Position numbers and translations under genes: made by a program. Below are positions 1 through 4,790 of a stretch of DNA of 6,922 nt, one piece after another; position 1 is the stretch's first letter; each line of letters begins with the position of its first letter. The DNA is from an uncultured Thermoanaerobacterales bacterium (GTDB lineage Bacteria; Bacillota; Clostridia; Christensenellales; UBA1242), in the NCBI GenBank assembly GCA_949840475.1, contig CATKXA010000055.1, positions 1 to 6,922 of the forward strand. Reading direction: 5' to 3'. The notes under the pieces are model-generated. The model did not search any database. It was not told the DNA's origin and was given only the letters and a program-made list of their open reading frames with translations.

Positions 1-2
1 TA

Positions 3-386
3 GTCAAATTAATTAAAAGCGATTATTATTTAAAATTTACTTATCAAAGAATTTATAACTTACAAAAAACATTTTATCAATGCAGTGAGAACTATGATAA
101 AAGTGGTAACGCGTCAAAAATTTATAAGGAGCTTCTAAGTTTAAAGCTTGAACTAGCAGATACTGTTAAACTGCTCAGTGGTAACAAAAAACATGAAAAA
201 GAGCAAATTTTTTGTGACGTATACCAAAATTTTGAACTTTTTTTGAACGATATGCTTACAAAAATCAATAGTTGTCTAAGTAGTATTTATATGGTAAGCA
301 AGGTTTCTCATGCACTAAAGCTTTTGCATGACAGTACAATTTTATCAACTATGGAGTTTGTAAATACTTTAAATGTTTTAGTTTAA
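3..386 (+). CDS. C-terminal fragment of an unrecognised helical protein (5' end outside window)
   Basis: The frame beginning at base 3 is open for 127 codons and ends at TAA (384-386). No plausible start with a ribosome binding site is visible, and the only in-frame ATGs lie late, so the gene begins upstream of the window. The fragment is rich in Leu, Lys, Tyr, Asn and Ser. It starts with a Tyr/Lys-rich stretch (KSDYYLKFTYQRIYNLQKTF), has a Lys/Glu-rich middle (YKELLSLKLELADTVKLL), and ends with a hydrophobic, probably helical segment (SIYMVSKVSHALKLLHDSTI). It contains two Cys but no metal-binding or catalytic motif, and no clear membrane segment. I do not recognise the family. It lies on the same strand as sepF, 91 bases upstream. 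SepF has its own promoter in between, and there is no GC-containing terminator hairpin in the gap, so read-through is possible. The open frame is well supported; the function is unknown. Confidence 0.7.
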   Translation, partial: VKLIKSDYYLKFTYQRIYNLQKTFYQCSENYDKSGNASKIYKELLSLKLELADTVKLLSGNKKHEKEQIFCDVYQNFELFLNDMLTKINSCLSSIYMVSKVSHALKLLHDSTILSTMEFVNTLNVLV

Positions 387-419
387 ATTAAACAAAATTT
401 AGTATAGGTTAAAATTTAT

Positions 420-447
420 TTGAAAATTAAATAAATATTGTTATAAT
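420..447 (+). promoter_or_regulatory. sepF promoter (extended -10)
   Basis: A -35-like TTGAAA (420-425) lies 16 bases before a perfect TATAAT (442-447). A TG at 439-440 gives the extended -10 form TGnTATAAT. The predicted transcript would start near 454, about 24 bases before the sepF start codon. An 8-bp inverted repeat (ATTTATTT at 414-421, AAATAAAT at 429-436) overlaps the -35 and spacer; it may only reflect AT-richness. Confidence 0.7.
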
Positions 448-477
448 AATGTAAATACAAAAAAGAGGAAATTTCTA

Positions 478-1044
478 GTGGGACTATTTAATTGGTTAAT
501 GAAAGGTATTGGCTTTGAAGGCGAGGAGCAAGAAAACGATAGTGCTATTGCAAGCGAGAAAAGACAATTAAAAGAATTAAAGAAACAACAAAAATTAGCA
601 AAGAAATTGGAGCGTGAACAAAAAAAGGCGATGAGGAATGAGCAAAAGTATGGCATGCAACACCGCTTCCAACCAAGCGAAACTGTGTTTGACGCAAGTG
701 CTGAAACTGCGGCTTCTTCATATGACCCAGACCAGTACAATATCTCTTCGCAATCATTTTCTGGTTACGAGGGCGAAAGTTATAGCCAAGGCGGATATGG
801 GAATAAGAATGTTGTGTTCTTTTATCCAAAGAGCTACAGTGAAGTTCAAAAGTTAATTTCATACTTAAAGCAAGGCGAGTCTGTTATGCTAAATTTGGAC
901 GGAATATCTGATGAGGAAGCTCAACGTATGTTAGACTTTTCAAGCGGAGCTGTTTATGCACTAAGTGGCTCAATTCAAAGAGTGAGCGGAAACATATTCC
1001 TTTTAACGCCAGAGGGGCTTGGAATAATTACTCCAAAAAAATAA
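478..1044 (+). CDS. sepF: Cell division protein SepF
   Basis: SepF is a membrane-associated anchor and organiser of FtsZ filaments at the septum of Gram-positive bacteria. The start is GTG at 478, with AGAGGAA (464-470) 7 bases upstream. The product is 188 residues. Residues 1-13 (MGLFNWLMKGIGF) match the N-terminal amphipathic membrane-binding helix of the family. Residues 25-56 form a very highly charged Lys/Glu/Gln segment, probably a long helix. Residues 60-110 are a Ser/Tyr/Gln/Gly-rich, probably disordered linker. Residues 111-188 are the SepF core: NVVFFYPKSY, then ESVMLNLDGISDEEAQRMLD, then SGAVYALSGSIQRVSGNIFL, then LTP. The core is canonical and complete. The helix-plus-linker is longer than in Bacillus subtilis SepF. 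Canonical ylm-cluster neighbours such as ylmG and ylmH are not in the window, but a DivIVA-like gene converges on it. The assignment is firm. Confidence 0.96.
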   Translation: MGLFNWLMKGIGFEGEEQENDSAIASEKRQLKELKKQQKLAKKLEREQKKAMRNEQKYGMQHRFQPSETVFDASAETAASSYDPDQYNISSQSFSGYEGESYSQGGYGNKNVVFFYPKSYSEVQKLISYLKQGESVMLNLDGISDEEAQRMLDFSSGAVYALSGSIQRVSGNIFLLTPEGLGIITPKK

Positions 1045-1063
1045 TTAATTTTGCATAAAAAAT

Positions 1064-1096
1064 AAAAAGCTCAAGGTTATGAGCTTTTTTTATTTT
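1064..1096. terminator. Bidirectional intrinsic terminator between sepF and the DivIVA-like gene
   Basis: The arms AAAAAGCTCA (1064-1073) and TGAGCTTTTT (1080-1089) are perfectly complementary around a 6-base loop. A T-run (1085-1091, then 1093-1096) follows on the plus strand. The A-run on the left gives a U-tract on the minus strand, so it can end both converging genes. The TAA stop of the minus-strand gene (1092-1090) falls inside the T-tract. Confidence 0.9.
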
Positions 1097-1284
1097 GACT
1101 TTTTTGCCTTTTTATTTTTTGGCTGTTTACTTTTAGTATTCATTCTATTTTCCAGTTCTTCTATTTGACCTCTCAAATAGTTGATATCATTTTGCTGGGT
1201 TTTAAGTTTGTTGTCCTTTTCAGTAATGATGTCGTTAACGGCATCTTTGTTGTAACCCATAAAACTTGAAGGGATATTTTCCAT
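1090..1284 (-). CDS. Small DivIVA-like protein (64 residues)
   Basis: The start is ATG at 1284-1282, with AAGGAG (1296-1291) 6 bases upstream, a strong ribosome binding site that supports a real gene despite its size. Residues 7-17 (SFMGYNKDAVN) match the DivIVA N-terminal signature, which is SFRGYDEDEVN in Bacillus subtilis DivIVA. There, Phe and Arg at the loop tip insert into curved membrane; here the pair is Phe8-Met9. Residues 18-49 look like a short coiled coil (DIITEKDNKLKTQQ, then NYLRGQIEELENRM). Residues 50-64 are a Lys-rich tail. Full DivIVA and GpsB proteins are considerably longer, so only the N-terminal lipid-binding/dimerisation domain is represented. It may mark membrane at poles or septa, or act with SepF; that is inferred from homology and position. 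It could also be a degraded remnant, but the intact signals argue against this. Confidence 0.75.
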   Translation of the reverse strand: MENIPSSFMGYNKDAVNDIITEKDNKLKTQQNDINYLRGQIEELENRMNTKSKQPKNKKAKKSK

Positions 1285-1338
1285 GTCGCTCTCCTTGGTA
1301 TTAGTTTATACAAAATTCGGCACAAATATGCATATATA

Positions 1339-1367
1339 ATTAAAGATTAAATTAGTTTTGTTGACAA
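1339..1367 (-). promoter_or_regulatory. Candidate promoter of the DivIVA-like gene
   Basis: On the minus strand, TTGTCA (1367-1362) is followed after 17 bases by TTTAAT (1344-1339). Each hexamer is one mismatch from consensus. Transcription would start near 1332, giving a leader of roughly 48 bases. Its -35 occupies the same bases as the -35 of the divergent phosphatase operon. A closer TATAAA (1310-1305) lacks a convincing -35. Confidence 0.5.
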
Positions 1368-1389
1368 TTTTTTTTGCCTTTGCTATGCT
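1361..1389 (+). promoter_or_regulatory. Promoter of the ywlE-rpiB operon
   Basis: A perfect TTGACA (1361-1366) is followed after 17 bases by TATGCT (1384-1389), with an extended -10 TG at 1381-1382. The expected start site near 1396 is only about 12 bases ahead of the ATG at 1408. The ribosome binding site AAGAGGGG (1396-1403) would therefore sit at the very 5' end of the transcript. Confidence 0.8.
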
Positions 1390-1407
1390 TAAACCAAGAG
1401 GGGAAAT

Positions 1408-1851
1408 ATGTATAAAATATTGCTGGTTTGTACAGGTAATACTTGTAGAAGTCCGATGCTAGAAGCTCTCATTAAAGACAAAGTTAAAAAGCTAAACAAA
1501 AAGCTTGAAGTTAAAAGTGCAGGGCTTAGCGTAATTAAAGATGATAAAGTTAACATAAAGGCTCGCAAGGCGTTAAAAAAATTAAACATAGTTATACGTC
1601 ATACGCCAACTCAGCTTTCACAAAAAGCTCTTGATAGGGCGGATATTATAATTACAATGACCATTGACCAAAAAAGATGTTTATTGCAAAACATGTGTTA
1701 TAACAAAACGCATGCAATGTGCGAAGCGGTGGGGTATGATATTTATGACCCATATGGTGGCAGCTTAGAGCAGTATGAGTATTGTGCTAAAGAGCTTGAT
1801 GAAGCTAGTCAAATTATTGTAGACAATTTAGTCAAGGCAGGTAGAATTTAA
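1408..1851 (+). CDS. ywlE: Low-molecular-weight phosphatase, YwlE-like (probable protein-arginine phosphatase)
   Basis: A 147-residue protein of the low-molecular-weight protein tyrosine phosphatase fold, normal length for the family. The P-loop CX5R is at residues 8-14 (CTGNTCR), followed by SPM; Cys8 is the nucleophile and Arg14 binds phosphate. The general acid is Asp114 in DPYGG, matching DPFGG in Bacillus subtilis YwlE. The fifth P-loop position is Thr12. Classical tyrosine phosphatases of this fold usually have Ile or Leu there, while Thr is the residue linked to phosphoarginine specificity in YwlE. This points to removal of phosphate from arginines added by an McsB-type kinase, which is not in the window. 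The ATG at 1408 has an adjacent purine-rich site. The stop overlaps the rpiB start as TAATG, so the two are translationally coupled; the same ywlE-rpiB neighbourhood is known in Bacillus. The fold is certain and the substrate inferred. Confidence 0.9.
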   Translation: MYKILLVCTGNTCRSPMLEALIKDKVKKLNKKLEVKSAGLSVIKDDKVNIKARKALKKLNIVIRHTPTQLSQKALDRADIIITMTIDQKRCLLQNMCYNKTHAMCEAVGYDIYDPYGGSLEQYEYCAKELDEASQIIVDNLVKAGRI

Positions 1852-2318
1852 TGGATAAGATTTATATAGGTTATGACCATAATGCAGTTAAACTAGCAGA
1901 AAAAGTAGCAGAGCATTTGTTATCAATGGGCTATGAAGTGAATTTTCCTTTTGATAATAATACTGCAGATGACGATTATCCAGATATAGTAAAAGTTGTT
2001 TGTGCAAAGGTTAATAAAAACTCAAAGGCAATTTTACTTTGTGGCACAGGCATTGGCGTTTGTATGTGTGCAAACAAAGTTAAAGGAATGAGAGCAGTGC
2101 TTGCTAAAGGTGAGGAAGACGCATACTATGCAAGAAGGCATGAAAATGCAAATGTGCTAGCTATCGGTGCAGGCTACAGTGACGGCGTGATGGAAGTTAA
2201 ACTATGCTCTAGAAAAGCACTTAGAATTGTGGATACTTTTTTAAGTACTGAGTATGAGGGCGGCAGACATGATAGACGCCTTAAAAAAATGAAAGCCATT
2301 GAAGATAATAAAGATTAG
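1851..2318 (+). CDS. rpiB: Ribose-5-phosphate isomerase B (RpiB/LacAB family)
   Basis: Interconverts ribose 5-phosphate and ribulose 5-phosphate in the non-oxidative pentose phosphate pathway, in the cytoplasm. The product is 155 residues, the usual length. Visible motifs are DYPD (42-45), CGTGIG with catalytic Cys64 (64-69), NKVKGMRA (75-82), HENANVLAIGA with His97 (97-107), and the phosphate-binding end TEYEGGRHDRR (133-143). The His97 motif and GGRH end favour RpiB over galactose-6-phosphate isomerase subunits LacA and LacB, which belong to the same family. One oddity is the N-terminal motif: GYDHNA (7-12) replaces the common GSDHAG, so the Ser beside the Asp-His pair is Tyr. The ATG overlaps the phosphatase stop by one base, and the gene ends with TAG, which shows TAG acts as a stop in this genome. 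Second gene of the operon. Confidence 0.93.
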   Translation: MDKIYIGYDHNAVKLAEKVAEHLLSMGYEVNFPFDNNTADDDYPDIVKVVCAKVNKNSKAILLCGTGIGVCMCANKVKGMRAVLAKGEEDAYYARRHENANVLAIGAGYSDGVMEVKLCSRKALRIVDTFLSTEYEGGRHDRRLKKMKAIEDNKD

Positions 2319-2322
2319 ATTT

Positions 2323-2327
2323 AAGGA
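2323..2327 (+). promoter_or_regulatory. Ribosome binding site that fixes the membrane-protein start
   Basis: AAGGA lies 7 bases before ATG at 2335. An in-frame TTG at 2299 lies inside rpiB, has no comparable site and would overlap rpiB by 20 bases, so the ATG is preferred. Confidence 0.75.
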
Positions 2328-2334
2328 AATATTT

Positions 2335-3177
2335 ATGAGCTCAAATGAAAAAAGCCTAGCTAATGTTAAACAAGCGGACAATAAAGAAAGCATTAATGTT
2401 TCAGCAATAATTTTAACAGTTGTTAAAACATTGATTATTTTAGTTTGTTCGTGTTTTTATTTGCTTAGCATCGCCGTTGTGTTGTTCCCAGCAAAAGTTG
2501 CAAAGGTTTATAATTTGCTTGGAGCAAAAGACGCAGAGCTTTCTTGCTATGAAAGGGTGTACAAAAGTACCAATAACATTGCAGACCTTTATAACCTAAC
2601 AACTGTATCAATTTCGGCTGAAAAACATGAAAAATCTATTACGTACATAAAAAAATTAGTAAATGATGTTAATTATGAACAGTTTTGCAATAAGCTTAAT
2701 ATAGCTACTATTAAAGTGACAGATAAAAAATATATCGCTTATGTTGGAGATGTTGATAGTTATTTAAGGTCACAGCTGGTGCTTGCCCTTTATTTAAATA
2801 ACGAGGCACAAGAAGCAAGAAATCAAGCAATGTTTGACCTAAAGATTAATACAAATAGCTATAGCTTTTCACTAGCTACTTATGTTGAAGAGGTGCTTGT
2901 AGATAATTCTCTTTCCGATGCTCAAAAAGCAAATATTTTCAATACTTTATTGACGCAAGAAAATATAGAGAGCTTAATAGAAACTAAGCTTTTAAGCAAT
3001 GATTATGAGCAAGAGGGTATAGATGCTGTTACTAAAATTTTAAGGGTATATACATCGTTAAAGATTGAAAGCACAATGTATAATATATACCAAACCACTA
3101 AGCAAGAAGACAAGGCAGCGAGCACCCTTGAAAAAGTTAAAACTTTAAAGAATTTGTATCAATCAATTATAGCTTAA
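2335..3177 (+). CDS. Unrecognised single-pass membrane protein
   Basis: A 280-residue protein, third in the operon, starting 16 bases after the rpiB stop. Residues 1-21 are polar. Residues 22-51 form one strong hydrophobic segment (ILTVVKTLIILVCSCFYLLS, then IAVVLF), a signal anchor or transmembrane helix rather than a cleaved signal peptide. Residues 55-280 are soluble and mainly helical, with repeated short helices such as AKDAELSCYERVYKSTNNIA and SQLVLALYLNNEAQEARNQA. These resemble the Ala/Leu/Tyr spacing of TPR-like hairpins, though I cannot count clean repeats. No catalytic, metal-binding or cell-wall-binding motif is evident. Orientation is not clear from flanking charges; if the N-terminus is inside, the large domain is extracytoplasmic. 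I do not recognise the family. Co-transcription with the phosphatase and rpiB may be simple read-through rather than shared function. A strong terminator follows directly. Confidence 0.85.
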   Translation: MSSNEKSLANVKQADNKESINVSAIILTVVKTLIILVCSCFYLLSIAVVLFPAKVAKVYNLLGAKDAELSCYERVYKSTNNIADLYNLTTVSISAEKHEKSITYIKKLVNDVNYEQFCNKLNIATIKVTDKKYIAYVGDVDSYLRSQLVLALYLNNEAQEARNQAMFDLKINTNSYSFSLATYVEEVLVDNSLSDAQKANIFNTLLTQENIESLIETKLLSNDYEQEGIDAVTKILRVYTSLKIESTMYNIYQTTKQEDKAASTLEKVKTLKNLYQSIIA

Positions 3178-3207
3178 AAAACAGCACAAGAAATGTGCTG
3201 TTTTTTT
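3176..3207. terminator. Bidirectional intrinsic terminator between the operon and glyS
   Basis: CAGCACA (3182-3188) pairs with TGTGCTG (3194-3200) around the 5-base loop AGAAA. Six A's (3176-3181) on the left and seven T's (3201-3207) on the right extend the stem and give U-tracts on both strands. The stops of both flanking genes touch it: TAA at 3175-3177 on plus and TAA at 3208-3206 on minus. Confidence 0.93.
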
Positions 3208-4591
3208 AAAATACTAATTTGTTTTGAACGTAGCTTATTAGTTCGTCTATAGGGAGTCTGATTTGCTCCATGGTGTCGCGGTCTCGAATGGTTACTGTGT
3301 TGTCGCTTATAGTGTCAAAGTCGATAGTTACGCACATAGGAGTGCCGATTTGGTCTTGACGGCGGTAACGCTTACCAATGGAACCTGCTTCGTCTATAGT
3401 GCACATGAAATGCTTTTGAAGTTTTTTATAAATTTCGCGTGCTTTGGCGTTTAAGTCTTTTTGAAGAGGTAGAACTGCTACTTTGTATGGAGCAACTACT
3501 GGTGCAAAGTGCATAACAACCCTTGTTTCGCCATTTTCTAGTTTTTGCTCGTCATATGCGTTGCATAGAGTGGCAAGTAGCAATCTATCGCAACCGATTG
3601 AATACTCTATAACATTTGGAATATATTTTTCATTAGTTACTGGGTCTAAGTACTGCATAGTCTTGCCAGAGAACTCTTGGTGACGAGATAGGTCATAATC
3701 TGTTCTGTTATGAATACCGTTTAGCTCGCTCCAACCCATAGGGAATAGGTACTGAATGTCGCAAGCGGCTGCTGCATAGTGAGCTAGTTTGTCGTGGTCT
3801 TTAAATCTCAAGCTATCTTTATTAAAACCGAGGTCAATTAAAAAGTCATAAGCTTGTTTTTTATACTGGTCATAGAACTTACTGCCGTCCTCGCCTTTGC
3901 AGAACCATTGATGCTCCATTTGTTCAAACTCAATAGTTCTAAAGATAAAGTTTCCTGGAGTGATTTCGTTACGGAATGCCTTACCAATTTGAGCAATACC
4001 AAATGGTACTTTTGCTCTTGTTGTTCTTTGAACATTTAAAAAGTTTACAAATTCCCCTTGGGCAGTTTCTGGGCGGAGATAGATTTTGTTTTGATTGTCA
4101 TCAGTAACACCACGAGAAGTTTCAAACATTAGGTTGAATTGTCTTATATTCGTCCAGTTATGTTTACCGCACTTAGGACAGTTGATCTTATGCTCAGCAA
4201 TAAAAGCTTCCATTTCACTGTTGCTCATTTTATCTACAACAACGCTTATATTGTGCTTATTTGCATACTCTTCAATTATATTGTCTGCACGTTCACGCAT
4301 TTTACATTCTCTGCAGTCAATCTTAGGGTCAGAAAAGCTAGTGGTGTGACCGCTTGCGTCCCAAACTCTGCTGTTCATTAAAATTGCTGCGTCAACGCCA
4401 AAAGAGTTGTCGCTCTCTTGAACAAAACGTTTCCACCAAGCTCTTTTAATATTGTTTTTTAGTTCTACACCAATAGGACCATAGTCCCAAGTGTTTGCTA
4501 GTCCGTCATAAATATCGCTACCACGAAAAACAAAACCAGTTTGTTTGCAGTGATTTACAAGTTTATCCATTGTAAGAATATTGTTTGCCAA
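3206..4591 (-). CDS. glyS: Glycyl-tRNA synthetase, single-chain homodimeric type
   Basis: Class II synthetase that charges tRNA-Gly with glycine. With the TTG start at 4591-4589 the product is 461 residues, normal for the single-chain (GlyQS, alpha2) enzyme and unlike the two-subunit alpha2-beta2 type. The N-terminal region has FVFRGSDIYDGLANTWDYGP. Four Cys (93, 96, 138, 141; CREC and CPKC) bracket an inserted segment and probably bind zinc. RPETAQG (173-179), FRNEITP (206-212) and FEQMEHQWF (222-230) belong to the catalytic core, the FRNE region being motif 2. IEYSIGCDR (328-336) is motif 3; the usual EPS reads EYS. The anticodon-binding domain follows, with KVAVLPL and GKRYRRQDQIGTP (about 370-418). 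A TTG seven codons upstream (4612) would place the ribosome binding site inside the gene, and ATG at 4570 lies too far from it. No T-box leader is seen. The assignment is secure. Confidence 0.96.
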   Translation of the reverse strand: MANNILTMDKLVNHCKQTGFVFRGSDIYDGLANTWDYGPIGVELKNNIKRAWWKRFVQESDNSFGVDAAILMNSRVWDASGHTTSFSDPKIDCRECKMRERADNIIEEYANKHNISVVVDKMSNSEMEAFIAEHKINCPKCGKHNWTNIRQFNLMFETSRGVTDDNQNKIYLRPETAQGEFVNFLNVQRTTRAKVPFGIAQIGKAFRNEITPGNFIFRTIEFEQMEHQWFCKGEDGSKFYDQYKKQAYDFLIDLGFNKDSLRFKDHDKLAHYAAAACDIQYLFPMGWSELNGIHNRTDYDLSRHQEFSGKTMQYLDPVTNEKYIPNVIEYSIGCDRLLLATLCNAYDEQKLENGETRVVMHFAPVVAPYKVAVLPLQKDLNAKAREIYKKLQKHFMCTIDEAGSIGKRYRRQDQIGTPMCVTIDFDTISDNTVTIRDRDTMEQIRLPIDELISYVQNKLVF

Positions 4592-4599
4592 AATTGTTT

Positions 4600-4604
4600 C
4601 TCCT
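4600..4604 (-). promoter_or_regulatory. Ribosome binding site that fixes the glyS TTG start
   Basis: On the minus strand AGGAG (4604-4600) is 8 bases before TTG (4591-4589). It is about 29 bases from the first in-frame ATG (4570-4568), which is too far for that ATG to be the main start. Confidence 0.75.
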
Positions 4605-4624
4605 AAATTCAATTAATACCTAAG

Positions 4625-4654
4625 AGTATAGAATTAGTTGGCACAGTTTGTCAA
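4625..4654 (-). promoter_or_regulatory. glyS promoter
   Basis: On the minus strand a perfect TTGACA (4654-4649) is followed after 18 bases by TATACT (4630-4625). Transcription would begin near 4618, leaving a leader of roughly 27 bases. That is too short for a T-box or other riboswitch. Confidence 0.75.
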
Positions 4655-4712
4655 GTGCGTTTATGCTCATTATAAATAGTGATAGAAAATTTTTATAAAA
4701 CATTTGTTTTAA

Positions 4713-4741
4713 TTGATATAATATTAAAATCGTGATAAAAT
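4713..4741 (+). promoter_or_regulatory. uvrB promoter candidates
   Basis: There are two overlapping options. The first is an extended -10, TGATATAAT (4714-4722), with only a weak -35 upstream. The second is TTGATA (4713-4718), 17 bases, then TAAAAT (4736-4741) with TG at 4733-4734. The perfect inverted repeat TTTTAAT (4707-4713) / ATTAAAA (4723-4729) flanks the first -10. I cannot choose between them from sequence alone. The rest of the 4592-4790 intergenic region holds only the glyS signals and no further gene. Confidence 0.5.
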
Positions 4742-4778
4742 TACGTTTATAAGTTTACAAGTTCGCAAATAATTTTAC

Positions 4779-4784
4779 GGGGAG
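4779..4784 (+). promoter_or_regulatory. uvrB ribosome binding site (TTG start)
   Basis: GGGGAG ends 6 bases before TTG at 4791. The spacing, and the immediate match of the product to the UvrB N-terminus (KYKPTGDQPQAI), establish the non-ATG start. Confidence 0.8.
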
Positions 4785-4790
4785 AAAAAA

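Noticed and set aside
441..740. Minus-strand open frame of 99 codons over sepF.
   Set aside because: It is a Phe/Ser/Cys-rich shadow of the Lys/Glu-rich sepF segment, with no ribosome binding site or recognisable domain.
2299..2334. Upstream TTG start for the membrane protein, adding 12 residues.
   Set aside because: It lies inside rpiB without a ribosome binding site, while ATG at 2335 has AAGGA at 7 bases.
3263..4381. Several plus-strand open frames of 61-84 codons over glyS.
   Set aside because: They lie antisense within a highly conserved synthetase gene and show no family features.
4592..4612. Upstream TTG start for glyS, adding 7 residues.
   Set aside because: It would place the AGGAG site inside the coding region; the TTG at 4591 is correctly spaced from that site.
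4592..4720. T-box glycine riboswitch upstream of glyS.
   Set aside because: The predicted leader is only about 27 bases, and no T-box consensus or terminator/antiterminator pair is visible on the minus strand.
4751..4770. Possible SOS (LexA/DinR) operator before uvrB.
   Set aside because: Only a half-site GTTCG is present; the matching GAAC half at the required 4-base spacing is missing.
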